A stretch of 64,000 nucleotides of DNA from Halomicrobium sp. LC1Hm (GCF_009617995.1 NZ_CP044129.1:1116001-1180000), one strand, 5' to 3'; counted from the first letter of the stretch, positions 8,414-18,530 are shown. Made by a program: numbers and translations. The notes: generated by a model from the sequence alone, not told the origin.

Positions 8414-9395
8414 GCTGCTGCCCGTCGACCGGTATCTCGTCGACTCCTTGCCGACGATCTGGTTCGGCGTCGTCGTGTTCTCGCTGGCGATGTACGTCGC
8501 TCTCGACGGCCTGGACTTCGGCATCGGGATGCTGTACGCGACTCGCGACGAGCACGAGCGAGAGACGCTCCTCGCCGCGTTCGGTCCGATCTGGGACGCC
8601 AACGAGGTGTGGCTGGTCGCCTTCGGGACGACGCTGCTCGCTGCCTTCCCGCCGATCTACGCGCGGCTGCTGAGCGGGCACTACCTGCTCTCGATCGCGA
8701 TCGTGATGGGACTGGTCGTCCGCGGCGTCGCGCCGGAACTGCGCGAGCAGCGTGAGGATCCCGACTGGCGACGGCGCTGTGACCGGCTGTTCGTGTTCGG
8801 CAGCACGGTGACGCCGCTGCTGCTCGGCGTCCTCGTCGGGAGCTGGGCGTTCGGGACGCCGACGCTGAGCGCTCCGAGCCTGCTGACTGGCGTCGGGCTG
8901 CTCGCGCTCTGTGTCACCAGCGGCGCGGCCTTCGTCGCCGCGAAGACGAGCGGCTCGCTGGCCGACGCGATGGTTCGCTACGGAACCACGGCGACGGTCG
9001 TCTATCTCGTCGGCGTCGTCGTCCTGCTGGCGGTCGTCGCTCTCACGAACCCGTCGAACGTCCGGGCGCTGTTGCTCTCGGCCCCGGCGCTCGGCGCTGT
9101 CCTCGCCACCGTCTCGTTCGCCGGGGCTGGTCTCGCCGCCGCCCGCCTCGACAGGCACCGCCTCTGGTTCGGGACGGCGTTCGGACTCTCGTTCGCACTC
9201 GTCGGCCTCGTCGCAGTGTTGCTCTATCCGAGACTGCATCCGGCCAGCGGGCTGACAGTCGACGCCGCCGTCGTCTCCCCGCTCGCGCTCAATCTCACGA
9301 CCGTTCTCGGGCTGCCGGTGTTGGCGCTCGTGCTGTGGTACTTCAAGTTCCTCTACGGGACGTTCGCCGGACCGGTCGACGGCTCGGAGGCATAG
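8406..9395 (+). CDS. cydB: cytochrome bd quinol oxidase subunit II
   Basis: 329-residue partner of CydA with about eight hydrophobic segments. The N-terminal ALDGLDFGIGML and the WDANEVWLVAFG motif are hallmarks of CydB/CioB. Its ATG lies inside the end of cydA, which suggests translational coupling and equal production of both subunits. No CydX-like or cydCD genes follow, as is usual in haloarchaea. The next 121 bases lead to gcvT. Confidence 0.93.
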   Translation: MTELLPVDRYLVDSLPTIWFGVVVFSLAMYVALDGLDFGIGMLYATRDEHERETLLAAFGPIWDANEVWLVAFGTTLLAAFPPIYARLLSGHYLLSIAIVMGLVVRGVAPELREQREDPDWRRRCDRLFVFGSTVTPLLLGVLVGSWAFGTPTLSAPSLLTGVGLLALCVTSGAAFVAAKTSGSLADAMVRYGTTATVVYLVGVVVLLAVVALTNPSNVRALLLSAPALGAVLATVSFAGAGLAAARLDRHRLWFGTAFGLSFALVGLVAVLLYPRLHPASGLTVDAAVVSPLALNLTTVLGLPVLALVLWYFKFLYGTFAGPVDGSEA

Positions 9396-9431
9396 CGCGG
9401 GGCGGCGTCGCTCGGAGCGCGCGGAATCATT

Positions 9432-9456
9432 CTATATCGCGGAATATAGTTTATAC
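9432..9456 (+). promoter_or_regulatory. AT-rich inverted repeat upstream of gcvT
   Basis: CTATAT-CGCGGA-ATATAG (9432-9449) is followed by TTTATAC, which stands out in this GC-rich DNA. A second TATA-like AACGATAAG near 9484-9492 lies 27 bases before the gcvT ATG. The AT-rich block may be an upstream promoter or a regulator site for the glycine cleavage genes. Evidence is base composition and symmetry only. Confidence 0.35.
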
Positions 9457-9516
9457 ACCGCTGAGCGAACGCACGAAAGACCAAACGATAAGCCCGCGCC
9501 GGGCGAGCGCAGCGAC

Positions 9517-10608
9517 ATGGGTCTACGAGCACCCCCTCTTGACGACGTTCACGCCGCGGCCGAGGCGAGCTTCACCGACTTCGGCGGCTGGGAGATGCCC
9601 GTCGAGTTCGACTCGATCCGGACCGAACACGCCGCCGTCCGCGAGACAGCCGGCAAGTTCGACGTGTCTCACATGGGCGAGATCGTCGTCTCGGGGCCCG
9701 ACGCGACGGGGCTGATGCAGCGGCTCACGACGAACGACGCAACCGACCTCCGGCCCGGACAGGCACACTACGCGGCGATCACCCGCGAGGACGGGGTGAT
9801 GCTCGACGACACCGTCGTCTACCGGCTGCCCGACGCGGTCGAAGGCGCGTACCTGTTCATCCCCAACGCCGGCCACGACGAGCAGATGGCGACGCGCTGG
9901 CGCGAGTACGCGGCCGAACACGGTCTCGACGCCAGCGTCGACAATCGGACGACCGAGTACGGCCTGATCGCGCTCCAGGGACCCGACGCACCGTCGCTGC
10001 TCGCAGACGAGACGACGCTGTCGCTGGACGAACTGGGCCGCTTCGAGATCGCCACAGCCACGGTCGCGGGCGTCGAGACGCTCGTCGCGACGACCGGATA
10101 CACCGGCGAAGCGGGCTACGAACTCGTCGTGCCGTGGGACGAGACCGGCACCGTCTGGGAGGCACTGGCCTGTCAGCCCTGCGGACTGGGCGCGCGGGAC
10201 ACGCTCAGACTGGAGATGGGCTTTCTCCTCTCCGGGCAGGACTTCGATCCCGACGACGACCCCCGCAACCCCTACGAGGCAGGGATCGGCTTCGTCGTCG
10301 ACCTCGACACCGAGTTCGTGGGTCGCGACGCGCTGGAGGGCGTCGACGTGGAGGGTCCCGCGGAGAAGCTGACCGGCCTGTCGCTGATCGATCGCGGCGT
10401 TCCGCGTGCGGGCTACGACGTGACGACGCCGGACGGCGACCACCTCGGCACGGTCACCAGCGGGACGATGAGCCCGACGCTGGGCGAACCGATCGCGCTC
10501 GCGTATCTCGACGCCGACGAGGTCGAACCCGGACGGATGGTCCGAGTCGTCGTTCGTGGCGAACCGAAGAAGGCACGTATCAGGACCACGCCATTCCTCG
10601 ATAGATGA
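9517..10608 (+). CDS. gcvT: glycine cleavage system T protein (aminomethyltransferase)
   Basis: 363-residue tetrahydrofolate-dependent aminomethyltransferase; it takes the methylamine group from lipoyl-GcvH and yields methylene-tetrahydrofolate plus ammonia. Family signatures seen are [16 protein letters not shown] near the N-terminus, [16 protein letters not shown] and [13 protein letters not shown]. Length matches bacterial and archaeal GcvT. The stop overlaps the gcvH start (ATGA), so the two genes are translationally coupled. A leaderless start is supported by the AACGATAAG box. Confidence 0.95.
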   Translation: MGLRAPPLDDVHAAAEASFTDFGGWEMPVEFDSIRTEHAAVRETAGKFDVSHMGEIVVSGPDATGLMQRLTTNDATDLRPGQAHYAAITREDGVMLDDTVVYRLPDAVEGAYLFIPNAGHDEQMATRWREYAAEHGLDASVDNRTTEYGLIALQGPDAPSLLADETTLSLDELGRFEIATATVAGVETLVATTGYTGEAGYELVVPWDETGTVWEALACQPCGLGARDTLRLEMGFLLSGQDFDPDDDPRNPYEAGIGFVVDLDTEFVGRDALEGVDVEGPAEKLTGLSLIDRGVPRAGYDVTTPDGDHLGTVTSGTMSPTLGEPIALAYLDADEVEPGRMVRVVVRGEPKKARIRTTPFLDR

Positions 10609-10985
10609 GCTTCGACGTTCCCGACGACTGTCGGTACCTCGACTCCCACGAGTGGGTGCGACAGGCAGACGACGCGACGATCGGCATCTCTGACTTCGCG
10701 CAGGACGAACTCGGCGACGTGGTCTTCGTCGAACTGCCCGACGAGGGCGAGGAACTGACTGCCGGCGAGGAGTTCGGCGTCGTCGAATCGATCAAGGCGG
10801 TCTCGGACATCTACGCGCCCGTCTCCGGGACCGTCACCGCGGTCAACGACGCCCTGTTCGACGAGCCCGAACTGGTCAACGACGACCCCTACGGCGACGG
10901 CTGGCTGCTGGCACTCGAAGTGGCCGACGAGTCCGAGCTGGACGACCTGCTCTCGCCCGACGAGTACCGCGACCAGATCGCCTGA
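10605..10985 (+). CDS. gcvH: glycine cleavage system H protein
   Basis: 126-residue lipoyl carrier that shuttles the aminomethyl group between the P, T and L proteins. The lipoylation site is Lys64 in [15 protein letters not shown], and the characteristic SHEWV stretch lies near residues 14-18. It overlaps gcvT by 4 bases. The P-protein genes begin about 700 bases further on, separated by an opposite-strand lipoprotein gene. Confidence 0.96.
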   Translation: MSFDVPDDCRYLDSHEWVRQADDATIGISDFAQDELGDVVFVELPDEGEELTAGEEFGVVESIKAVSDIYAPVSGTVTAVNDALFDEPELVNDDPYGDGWLLALEVADESELDDLLSPDEYRDQIA

Positions 10986-11007
10986 CCGGCTCGAACCGCC
11001 GGCCGTC

Positions 11008-11562
11008 TCACTCCGTGGTCGTCGTCTCGGCCGGCGCTCCCGGTGGCTCGGCGATGGCCAGCTCGAACTCGACTTCGATCGGGTCGTCGGTCGCCGGTGT
11101 CTGCTGGTCGGTGTTGTCCAGCGCCAGGAGCAGCGCTCGGTCGTCCAGTCGTTCGACCAGCGCCGTCTCACTGACGTTCTGACGGGTGTACTCGTCGACG
11201 ACCGACACGTCTCGGGCCCCGCTCTGGTAGGCGTCGTAGGCCGTGCGCTCGAACACCAGCACGTCGACGGTCGCGTCGTCGACGACCGACACCTCGTAGC
11301 TGAGATAGGAGCCACCGGCCGTGTCGTCGTTCTGTAACTGATGGGCGCTGAACTCGCCCGGCGCGAGTTCGACGGTCCCTTCACTGCTGCTCGACGTGAA
11401 CGCTCGACGAGGGTCGTCGGGGTAGTCGTCGGCGCGGTCGGGAACGCCGTCGTCGTCGCCGTCCGGCGGTGTGGGCGTCGGCGTCTGCTCGCCGCCCAGC
11501 GCCGAGCAGCCGGCGAGGAGTGCTGCGCCGCTCAGGAGGAGTTCGCGACGGGGGACACGCAT
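11008..11562 (-). CDS. Tat-type lipoprotein with Asp-rich calcium-binding-like repeat
   Basis: 184-residue predicted exported lipoprotein of unknown function. The N-terminus MRVPRRELLLSGAALLAGC has twin arginines, a hydrophobic stretch and a lipobox ending in Cys, the usual haloarchaeal Tat lipoprotein layout. After a proline/threonine linker, DGDDDGVPDRADDYPDDP resembles a thrombospondin-type-3 or EF-hand-like calcium loop. The rest is a beta-rich domain I do not recognise. A GTG seven codons upstream (11583) is an alternative start; I prefer the ATG because it places the twin arginines at the N-terminus. It lies between gcvH and gcvPA on the opposite strand. Confidence 0.8.
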   Translation of the reverse strand: MRVPRRELLLSGAALLAGCSALGGEQTPTPTPPDGDDDGVPDRADDYPDDPRRAFTSSSSEGTVELAPGEFSAHQLQNDDTAGGSYLSYEVSVVDDATVDVLVFERTAYDAYQSGARDVSVVDEYTRQNVSETALVERLDDRALLLALDNTDQQTPATDDPIEVEFELAIAEPPGAPAETTTTE

Positions 11563-11662
11563 GGGGCTTTGTTCCGAGAGCACGCCGGTAGGCGTTTCGG
11601 TCGTCGCGGCTGCTCTGGAACGCGCACACTAATGTAGGCCCAGCCGTAAGCCTCGCCTATCA

Positions 11663-11678
11663 CGTCCCTACGGGGACG
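11663..11678 (+). promoter_or_regulatory. inverted repeat in the gcvPA promoter
   Basis: CGTCCC-TACG-GGGACG is a perfect 6-base inverted repeat located 10-25 bases before the gcvPA ATG, overlapping a TATA-like GCCTATCAC (11656-11664) and the expected transcription start. It is a candidate operator. A glycine riboswitch is not suggested, because there is no room for one in a near-leaderless transcript. Confidence 0.4.
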
Positions 11679-11687
11679 ACCTACATC

Positions 11688-13025
11688 ATGAGCGAAGACG
11701 ATTCTCGCGGGACACCGTACGCACCGCACACGGCGGCGACGACGGCGGCGATGCTCGACGCCGTCGGCGTCGACAGCGAGGCCGCACTGTTCGACATCCC
11801 CGAGTCCGTTGCCTTCGACGCGGACTTCGACATTCCGGAACGCTCCGAGCGGGAGACGCGCTCGCACGTCGAGGGGATCCTCGGGCGCAACGACGACCTG
11901 ACGGCGTTTTTGGGCCGGGGTCACTACGACCACTACGTCCCCAGCGTCGTCGACGACCTGGCGGGCCGCTCGGAGTTTCTGACCTCCTACACACAGTACC
12001 AGCCCGAGATCGCACAGGGGTTCTTGCAGGCGCTGTTCGAGTACCAGTCGATGCTGGTCGAGCTGACGGGCCTGGGCGTCGCGAACTGCTCGATGTACGA
12101 CGCCGCGACGGCGCTGGGCGAGGCCGCGACACTCTCTCAGCGGCTCCGGAGCGTCTCCGGCGACCGGGTGCTCGTGCCGGACCTGCTGCGAGCGGGCAAG
12201 CGCGCCGTCCTGGACAACTACGCCGCGGGGCCGGGGCTGACCGTCGAGACGTACCCGACGACGGACGGGAACGTCGATCTCGACGCCCTCCGGGAGGCAC
12301 TCGGCGACGACGTGGCGATGGTCTACGCCGAGAACCCGACGGTCCGGGGCACTATCGAGGAAGGGCTGGCCGCCGTCGGCGACGCCGCCGACGACCACGA
12401 CGCGCTGTTCTGTCTTGGGACGGACCCGGTGGCGATGGCGCTGCTCGAAACGCCGGCAAGCGTCGGCGCGGACGTGGTCGTCGGCGACGCGAGTTCGCTG
12501 GGGACCGGCACGGCCTACGGGTTCGGACTCGGGCTGTTCGTCACGCGTGAAGAGTACCTCCGGCAGGTCCCGGGACGCCTCGTCGGCGCGGCCGAAGACG
12601 ACAGCGGCCGGCGGGCCTACACGCTCACGCTCCAGACGCGCGAACAGCACATTCGCCGCGAGCAAGCCACGTCGAACATCTGTACGAACCAGGCCTGGGT
12701 CGCGCTGCGAGCGGCGATGCACGCCGCCTGGCTCGGCCCCGACGGCCTGCTCGACCTCGCGGAATCCTGTGTCACCCGCGCTCGCGATCTCGCGGCGCGG
12801 ATCGACGCGATTAGCGGCGTGCGAGCGCCGGTCCACGACCGCCACCACTTCCGCGAGTTCGTGGCCCACACCGACCAGCCCGCCGAGGCGATCCGCGCCG
12901 ACCTCGCGGACGAGGGGTACGCGGTCCACGCGGTCGGCGACCACGAGATACAGATCTGCGCGACCGAGACGACCGAACGCGCCGTCGACGACTTCGTCGA
13001 CACCCTCGCGGAGGTGGCCCGATGA
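11688..13025 (+). CDS. gcvPA: glycine dehydrogenase (decarboxylating) subunit 1
   Basis: 445-residue N-terminal-type half of the split P protein, which decarboxylates glycine together with GcvPB. Typical stretches include [35 protein letters not shown] and the [11 protein letters not shown] segment. The length matches two-subunit P proteins of archaea and Gram-positive bacteria. The stop overlaps the gcvPB start (ATGA), so the subunits are coupled. Confidence 0.95.
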   Translation: MSEDDSRGTPYAPHTAATTAAMLDAVGVDSEAALFDIPESVAFDADFDIPERSERETRSHVEGILGRNDDLTAFLGRGHYDHYVPSVVDDLAGRSEFLTSYTQYQPEIAQGFLQALFEYQSMLVELTGLGVANCSMYDAATALGEAATLSQRLRSVSGDRVLVPDLLRAGKRAVLDNYAAGPGLTVETYPTTDGNVDLDALREALGDDVAMVYAENPTVRGTIEEGLAAVGDAADDHDALFCLGTDPVAMALLETPASVGADVVVGDASSLGTGTAYGFGLGLFVTREEYLRQVPGRLVGAAEDDSGRRAYTLTLQTREQHIRREQATSNICTNQAWVALRAAMHAAWLGPDGLLDLAESCVTRARDLAARIDAISGVRAPVHDRHHFREFVAHTDQPAEAIRADLADEGYAVHAVGDHEIQICATETTERAVDDFVDTLAEVAR

Positions 13026-14437
13026 ACTACTCACAGGCCCGCTGGACGGACGACGACGACCGGTACGAACCGCTGCTCTCGGAGAAGTCAAGCGAAACGG
13101 TCTCGACCGCGGACGGACCCTTGCCCGACGATCTGACCCGCGACTCCCTGACGCTGCCCGACGTGAGCGAGCCCGAGCTGGCCCGCCACTACACGCGCCT
13201 CTCACAGACGAACTACGGCGTCGAGAGCGGCCCCTTCCCGCTGGGCTCGTGTACGATGAAGTACAACCCCTCGTTCACCGAGGATCTGGCCGCCAGCCCC
13301 GACGCGGCCGTCCACCCGGACCAGCCGACGGAGACGACGCAGGGAACGCTGGAACTGCTGTACCGCCTCCAGGACTATCTCGGGCGGATCGGCGGGATGG
13401 ACGCCGTCTCGCTCCAGCCCCCCGCCGGTGCGGCCGGCGAGTTCGCGGGGATCCTCGTCGCGAAGGCCTACCACGAGCACAACGGCGAGGACCGCAGTGA
13501 GGTCCTGATCCCCGAGTCGGCCCACGGCACTAACTTCGCCAGCGCGGCGATGGCGGGCTACGACGTGGTCTCGCTGGCCGGCGACGACGACGGCCGCGTC
13601 GACCTCGACGCGCTGGCAGCGGCCGTCGGCGAGGAGACCGCGGCGCTGATGCTGACGAACCCGAACACGCTGGGCCTGTTCGAGCGCGACATCGAGGAGA
13701 TCGCCGAGATCGTCCACGACGCTGGCGGCCTGCTGTACTACGACGGTGCGAACCTCAACGCGCTGCTGGGCCGCGCCCGGCCAGGCGACATGGGCTTCGA
13801 CGTGATGCACTACAACGTCCACAAGACGTTCGCGACGCCCCACGGCGGCGGCGGACCGGGCGCGGGGCCGATCGGCGTCACCGACGAGCTCGCGCCGTTC
13901 CTCCCCGCTCCGCGGGTCGCGGCATCCGGCGGGGGCTACGAGTACGTCGATCCCGACCACTCGATCGGTAAGGTCCACGGCTTCTACGGCAACTGGCCGG
14001 TCCTGTTGAAGGCCTACGCGTACATCGCCCGGCTGGGGGACGCGGGGCTCGCCGACGCCAGCGCGAAGGCCGTCCTCAACGCGAACTACCTCGCCGAGCA
14101 GATCGACTACGAGATCCCCTTCGGTCCCTTCCACCACGAGTTCGTCGCCAGCGCGGGCGAACAGGACGCCGCGGACGTGGCAAAGCGGATGCTCGACTAC
14201 GGGGTCCATCCGCCGACGACGAAGTGGCCCGATATCGTGCCCGAGGCGCTGATGACCGAACCGACCGAGGCCGAGTCTCGACGGACGCTCGACCAGCTGG
14301 CCGAGGCGTTCGACGCCGTCGCCGGGGAGAGCGACGAGACGCTCGCGAGCGCCCCGGAGTCGACCGCGGCCCGCCGGATCGACCAGGTTCGCGCCGCTCG
14401 CGAGCCGCGCCTCAGTTGGCAATCGCTGGACGAATAG
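13022..14437 (+). CDS. gcvPB: glycine dehydrogenase (decarboxylating) subunit 2
   Basis: 471-residue PLP-binding half of the split glycine decarboxylase. The cofactor lysine is Lys268 in [17 protein letters not shown], followed by the glycine-rich loop. [12 protein letters not shown] near residues 72-83 is another P-protein signature. It runs with gcvPA as an operon overlapping by 4 bases. A NikR-like gene follows after 50 bases with its own TATA box. Confidence 0.96.
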   Translation: MNYSQARWTDDDDRYEPLLSEKSSETVSTADGPLPDDLTRDSLTLPDVSEPELARHYTRLSQTNYGVESGPFPLGSCTMKYNPSFTEDLAASPDAAVHPDQPTETTQGTLELLYRLQDYLGRIGGMDAVSLQPPAGAAGEFAGILVAKAYHEHNGEDRSEVLIPESAHGTNFASAAMAGYDVVSLAGDDDGRVDLDALAAAVGEETAALMLTNPNTLGLFERDIEEIAEIVHDAGGLLYYDGANLNALLGRARPGDMGFDVMHYNVHKTFATPHGGGGPGAGPIGVTDELAPFLPAPRVAASGGGYEYVDPDHSIGKVHGFYGNWPVLLKAYAYIARLGDAGLADASAKAVLNANYLAEQIDYEIPFGPFHHEFVASAGEQDAADVAKRMLDYGVHPPTTKWPDIVPEALMTEPTEAESRRTLDQLAEAFDAVAGESDETLASAPESTAARRIDQVRAAREPRLSWQSLDE

Positions 14438-14487
14438 TCGCCGGAAATACGGAATCCTTATTATTTTACTGGCGCTGGGTTAACAAC

Positions 14488-14916
14488 ATGGCCGTCGTTA
14501 GCGTCTCGATGCCCGACGAACTGCTCGAACGGATCGACGAGTTCTCCGAAGACCACGGTTACACCGGCCGGAGCGAGGTGTTTCGCGAGGCCGCACGGAA
14601 CCTCCTCGGCGAGTTCGAGGACCGCAAGCTCGAAGATCGCGAACTGCTCGGCGTCGTCACCGTCCTGTTCAACTACGAGACCACGAGCGTCGAAGAGCGG
14701 ATGATGCACCTGCGCCACGAACACGAGGGGCTGGTCGCCTCGAACTTCCACAGCCACGTCGGCGACGCCTTCTGTATGGAACTGTTCGTTCTGGAGGGGC
14801 AACTCGACGAGATCTCCGCGTTCGTCGGCAAGATCCGCGCGACCAAGGACACGCTGACCATCGACTACTCGGTGACGCCGGTCGACGGCTTCGAACCGAC
14901 CTTCGAGGGCGCGTGA
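14488..14916 (+). CDS. nikR: NikR-type CopG-family metal-responsive regulator
   Basis: 142-residue regulator with an N-terminal ribbon-helix-helix ([29 protein letters not shown] without gaps) and a C-terminal ACT-like metal-binding domain. The four square-planar nickel ligands of E. coli NikR (His76, His87, His89, Cys95) have exact counterparts one residue later: His77, His88, His90 and Cys96. A nickel-binding repressor is therefore well supported, though no nickel transporter or nickel enzyme is in the window. A strong TATA-like CCTTATTATTTTA centred near 14461 lies 27 bases upstream of the ATG, indicating a leaderless message. Confidence 0.88.
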   Translation: MAVVSVSMPDELLERIDEFSEDHGYTGRSEVFREAARNLLGEFEDRKLEDRELLGVVTVLFNYETTSVEERMMHLRHEHEGLVASNFHSHVGDAFCMELFVLEGQLDEISAFVGKIRATKDTLTIDYSVTPVDGFEPTFEGA

Positions 14917-14995
14917 CCGTCTCGACCCCGATTCGCTCCGGTCTGGCGTTGACCGGTTGATATATCTCCCTCCACGCGTTATCTGACGCCGTTCG

Positions 14996-17900
14996 ATGTC
15001 CGCTCTTCGCGTCCTCCACGTCAGACCCGCCGACTGGTCCGGCCCCGAACTCGGTGACGGCTTCGCGGTCACCGTCGTCCACGGGATCGACGGCGCTGAC
15101 TTCGAGACGGCGAGTCTGGACTGTGCCGTCGTCGAGGCGGCCCTCGGCGACGAAAACGGCCTCGACGCGGTGACGGCACTGCGCGAACGAGCGCCCTCGC
15201 TGCCGATCGTCCTCTGTACGGCGGTCGCCGACGGGACCCTCGCGGCCGCCGCCACACGGCACGGCGTGACCGAGTACGTGCCCCGAGACGGCGCGGTTCG
15301 GGTCGCCGATCGGGTGCGAGCCGTTGCCGCCGATCACACGGTCGACGATGCTCCCGCGCCCGAGCCAGCGGGGGACTCGACTGCTACCAGCGCCGGCATC
15401 TCGGAACGCGAGCAACGCCGGCACGCGCTGACGGCGACCAACGAGGCACTGGAGTCGCTCGCGACGCTGGCGTCGCGAAACGATCTCACGCAGACAGAAC
15501 GAATCCGCCGGGCCCTGGAGATCGGCCGCCAGCGTCTCGGACTCCCGTTCGGGTACTTCACCCGGATCGACGGATCGACCCAGCGGATCGAGGTGACGGC
15601 CGGTCGCTCGGATCTGGTCAGGGCGGGAATGTCTGCGCCCCTGTCGAAGACGTACTGTCGGCGGACGATCCAGCAGGACGGTCTGCTGACGATCGCAGAC
15701 GCCGAGCGGGAAGGGTGGAGCGACGACCCGGCCTTCGAGAGCTTCGGCGTCTCCTGCTATCTCGGCGGGACCGTCGTCGTCGACGGCGAGACCTACGGAA
15801 CGCTGTGTTTCGCCGCGATGGATCCCAGAGACCGGTCGTTTACCGACGCCGAGAAACGCCTCGTCAACCTGCTCGTCGAGTGGGTCGGCAACGAGATCGA
15901 GCGCCACCAGCGGGAGACGGAGCTCCAGCGATACGCCGACATCATCGAGGCGGTCGACGACGGCGTCTACGCGCTCGACGACGAGGGCCGCTTTACGCTG
16001 GTCAACGACGCGATGACGGATCTCACGGGCTACGACCGCGAGACGCTGCTGGGCTCGCACACGGCCCGCATCAAGGACGACGCGACCGTCGACCGCGCCC
16101 AGTCGATCCTCGTGGAGATGCTCCGTGGCGTCCGATCCGACGAGGAGACGTTCGAGCTTTCCATCCAGCGCGCCGACGGGACCGCCTTTCCCGCACAGGA
16201 TCACATGACGATTCTGCGCGACGACGGCGCGTTCGCCGGGACTGCCGGCGTGATCCGCGACGTGACCGCACAGCGAGCGCGCGACGAGGCACTGGAGGGG
16301 CTGTTAGAGACGACCCGATCGCTGATGGCTGCCCAGACACCGACGGAGGTCGCAGAGATCGTCGCCAGTGCCGCCAGCGAGACGCTGGGATTCGAACTCA
16401 ATCTGGTTCGACTGTACGATTCCGACGACGACACGCTCGTCCCGATCGCCAGAGCCGGCGACAGCGCCGACGAGATCGAGCGCCCGACGTGGGACAGCGA
16501 CGAGGGGTATCCCGGTGAGGCCTTCACCACTGGCGAGACGCTCGTCGTCGACGACCTGAACGACCGCGCCGGCTACGACAGCGGGCCGGCGGCGTCGGCG
16601 ATCTACCTCCCACTCGGTGAGTACGGGGTCTGTACGGTCGCCAGCACCGAGCCACGCGCCTTCGACGACAGCGACCGATCGATCGCCGAGATTCTCGCTT
16701 CGAACGCCGCGGCAGCGTTCGAGCGCGTCGATCGCGAACAGGAGCTGTTACGCTACGAGACGGCGGTCGAGAACGTCAACGACATGCTGTACGTCCTCGA
16801 CGAGGACGGCCGATTCCAGCTGGTCACACAGCCGCTGGCGACGTACCTCGGCTTCGACCGGGCCGAACTCCTCGGGGCGCGCCCGGAGACCGTCCTCGAC
16901 GACGCGACCGTCGACCGGTTCGAAGCCGAGATCGGGTCGCTCCGCCGTGGAGACGCCGACCACGCCGACGTACAGACCGAGCTGTCGACGGCAGACGGCA
17001 ACGACCGACCGGTCGAGATCGAGATCTCGCTCATCGCCGGTGAGGGGGCGTTCCAGGGGACCGTCGGCGTCGTCCGCGACCGGACGGAACTCCAGCAGAC
17101 CCGCGAACGACTCCATCAGGAACAGACCCGCTTTTCCTACCTCTTCGACGCGCTGCCGGACCCGGTCGTGGAGGCGGAGCTGGTCGACGGCGAGCCGGTC
17201 GTTCGATCGGCCAATCCCGCGTTCGCCGAGACGTTCGATCTCGGCGACTCGTCGCTGTCGGGTCGTACGCTCGATTCCCTGCTGCGGGGGCCGGAGGACT
17301 CGGAGTCGACCGGTCCCTCGCTGTCTGCGGTCGCCGACGGCGAGTCCGCCCAGGGTGAACTCAGGCGCTGGACGGCCGACGGGTTCCGAGACTTTCTCTT
17401 CCGAGCGGTCCCCTATCAGCGGGGCGACGGCAGGCAGTTCGCCTTCGGTATCTACACCGACATCACAGAGCAGCGCGAGCGCCAGCGGCGGCTCGAAGTC
17501 CTGAATCGCGTGTTGCGCCACAACCTCCGCAACGACATGACCGTCATTCTGGGGACGGCCGAGGAACTGGTCGGCCGCGCCGACGACGAGGAGCACCGCA
17601 CCCTCCTCAAACGACTCCTTCGAAAGGCCGAGGGCGTCGTCTCGCTGTCGGACCGGGCCCGCGAGATCGAGGCGGCCGTCCGCCGGGACCCCGCGACGAC
17701 GGACTCCGTCTCGGTACCGGACATCGTCGAGAGCGTCGTCGACGAACTCGCGACCGAGCACCCCGAGGCGACGCTCCGGACCGACTGTGAGCCCGTTCCA
17801 CCCATCGCGGACCCGCGGCTCCGAACGGCGCTGTACGAGACCGTCGAGAACGCCCTGGAACACAACGAGGCACCGACCGTCTCCGTCGACGTGACGGCCG

Positions 17901-18124
17901 ACGCCGAGAGCGTCTGTATCCGGATCGAGGACGACGGCAGCGGCATTCCGGCGGACGAACTCGCCGTCGTCACCGGCGACGCAGAGATCACGCAACTGAC
18001 ACACGGTACCGGGCTGGGCCTGTGGCTCATCACGTGGCTGATCGAGTCCTACGGCGGCACCGTGACCTTCGAGAACACCGCCGGAACGACGGTGACGCTC
18101 CGCGTGCCCCACACCGACCGCTGA
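14996..18124 (+). CDS. multi-domain PAS/GAF sensor histidine kinase with degenerate receiver
   Basis: 1042-residue predicted soluble signalling kinase. The approximate order is: receiver-like domain 1-115, GAF 140-300, PAS 303-425, GAF 430-570, PAS 580-700, PAS 705-835, HisKA from 838 with phospho-acceptor His842 in LRHNLRNDM, then HATPase_c with NALEHN, DDGSGIP and GTGLGLWL. The receiver-like domain lacks the N-terminal acidic pair, has Glu47 where the phospho-acceptor Asp is expected (DCAVVEAAL), and has Arg in place of the usual late Lys. No membrane segment is evident. The gene ends 2 bases from a convergent single-domain response regulator, a likely partner by position only. GATATATC near 14960 is the promoter. 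Confidence 0.9.
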   Translation: MSALRVLHVRPADWSGPELGDGFAVTVVHGIDGADFETASLDCAVVEAALGDENGLDAVTALRERAPSLPIVLCTAVADGTLAAAATRHGVTEYVPRDGAVRVADRVRAVAADHTVDDAPAPEPAGDSTATSAGISEREQRRHALTATNEALESLATLASRNDLTQTERIRRALEIGRQRLGLPFGYFTRIDGSTQRIEVTAGRSDLVRAGMSAPLSKTYCRRTIQQDGLLTIADAEREGWSDDPAFESFGVSCYLGGTVVVDGETYGTLCFAAMDPRDRSFTDAEKRLVNLLVEWVGNEIERHQRETELQRYADIIEAVDDGVYALDDEGRFTLVNDAMTDLTGYDRETLLGSHTARIKDDATVDRAQSILVEMLRGVRSDEETFELSIQRADGTAFPAQDHMTILRDDGAFAGTAGVIRDVTAQRARDEALEGLLETTRSLMAAQTPTEVAEIVASAASETLGFELNLVRLYDSDDDTLVPIARAGDSADEIERPTWDSDEGYPGEAFTTGETLVVDDLNDRAGYDSGPAASAIYLPLGEYGVCTVASTEPRAFDDSDRSIAEILASNAAAAFERVDREQELLRYETAVENVNDMLYVLDEDGRFQLVTQPLATYLGFDRAELLGARPETVLDDATVDRFEAEIGSLRRGDADHADVQTELSTADGNDRPVEIEISLIAGEGAFQGTVGVVRDRTELQQTRERLHQEQTRFSYLFDALPDPVVEAELVDGEPVVRSANPAFAETFDLGDSSLSGRTLDSLLRGPEDSESTGPSLSAVADGESAQGELRRWTADGFRDFLFRAVPYQRGDGRQFAFGIYTDITEQRERQRRLEVLNRVLRHNLRNDMTVILGTAEELVGRADDEEHRTLLKRLLRKAEGVVSLSDRAREIEAAVRRDPATTDSVSVPDIVESVVDELATEHPEATLRTDCEPVPPIADPRLRTALYETVENALEHNEAPTVSVDVTADAESVCIRIEDDGSGIPADELAVVTGDAEITQLTHGTGLGLWLITWLIESYGGTVTFENTAGTTVTLRVPHTDR

Positions 18125-18126
18125 AC

Positions 18127-18492
18127 CTACAGGGCCGCTCGGATCTCTCGGGCCAGGGCCGCGTACTGCTCGGTGCCCGTGCTCTTCTTGACGAACGCGG
18201 TCGGGCAAGCGGCCGCCGCGTCGTCGATGTCGCCCTCGTCGCGGCCGGTAAACACCAGAAACGGGATCTCCGGTCGGCTCGCGCGGATCTCCTGACAGAG
18301 TTCGAGTCCGTCGAGTTTGGGCATCGTCAGGTCGCTCACGACGGCATCGAAGGAACCGGCACGCACCTGCTTTAGGGCCGCTTCCGGATCGCTCTCGGTC
18401 GTGACTGTCAGTCCGTCCTGTCTCCCCAGAAATGCCTCGGTGATCTCGAGTACGTCTTCGTCTTCGTCTACGATCAGGACCTCGATTGCCAT
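18127..18492 (-). CDS. single-domain response regulator
   Basis: 121-residue receiver domain with no output domain. Acidic residues near Asp9/Asp11 (IVDEDED), phospho-acceptor Asp54 in VVSDLTMPKLDG, the Thr of VFTGRDE and the lysine in AFVKKST are all present, so it should be phosphorylatable. I start it at MAIEVLIVDE because GGGTTTAACC centred near 18520 is 27 bases upstream; an earlier in-frame ATG (18513) would sit inside that promoter. It is convergent with the large kinase gene and may act as its diffusible output or phosphate sink. Confidence 0.9.
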   Translation of the reverse strand: MAIEVLIVDEDEDVLEITEAFLGRQDGLTVTTESDPEAALKQVRAGSFDAVVSDLTMPKLDGLELCQEIRASRPEIPFLVFTGRDEGDIDDAAAACPTAFVKKSTGTEQYAALAREIRAAL

Positions 18493-18514
18493 CGTCACAT
18501 GTGAATGGTACACA

Positions 18515-18530
18515 CTGGGTTAAACCCCAG
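18515..18530 (-). promoter_or_regulatory. response-regulator promoter with palindromic TATA region
   Basis: CTGGG-TTAAAC-CCCAG forms an inverted repeat around the TATA-like core (GGGTTTAACC on the minus strand), 27 bases before the response-regulator ATG. The symmetry may be fortuitous or may mark a regulator site. Confidence 0.35.
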
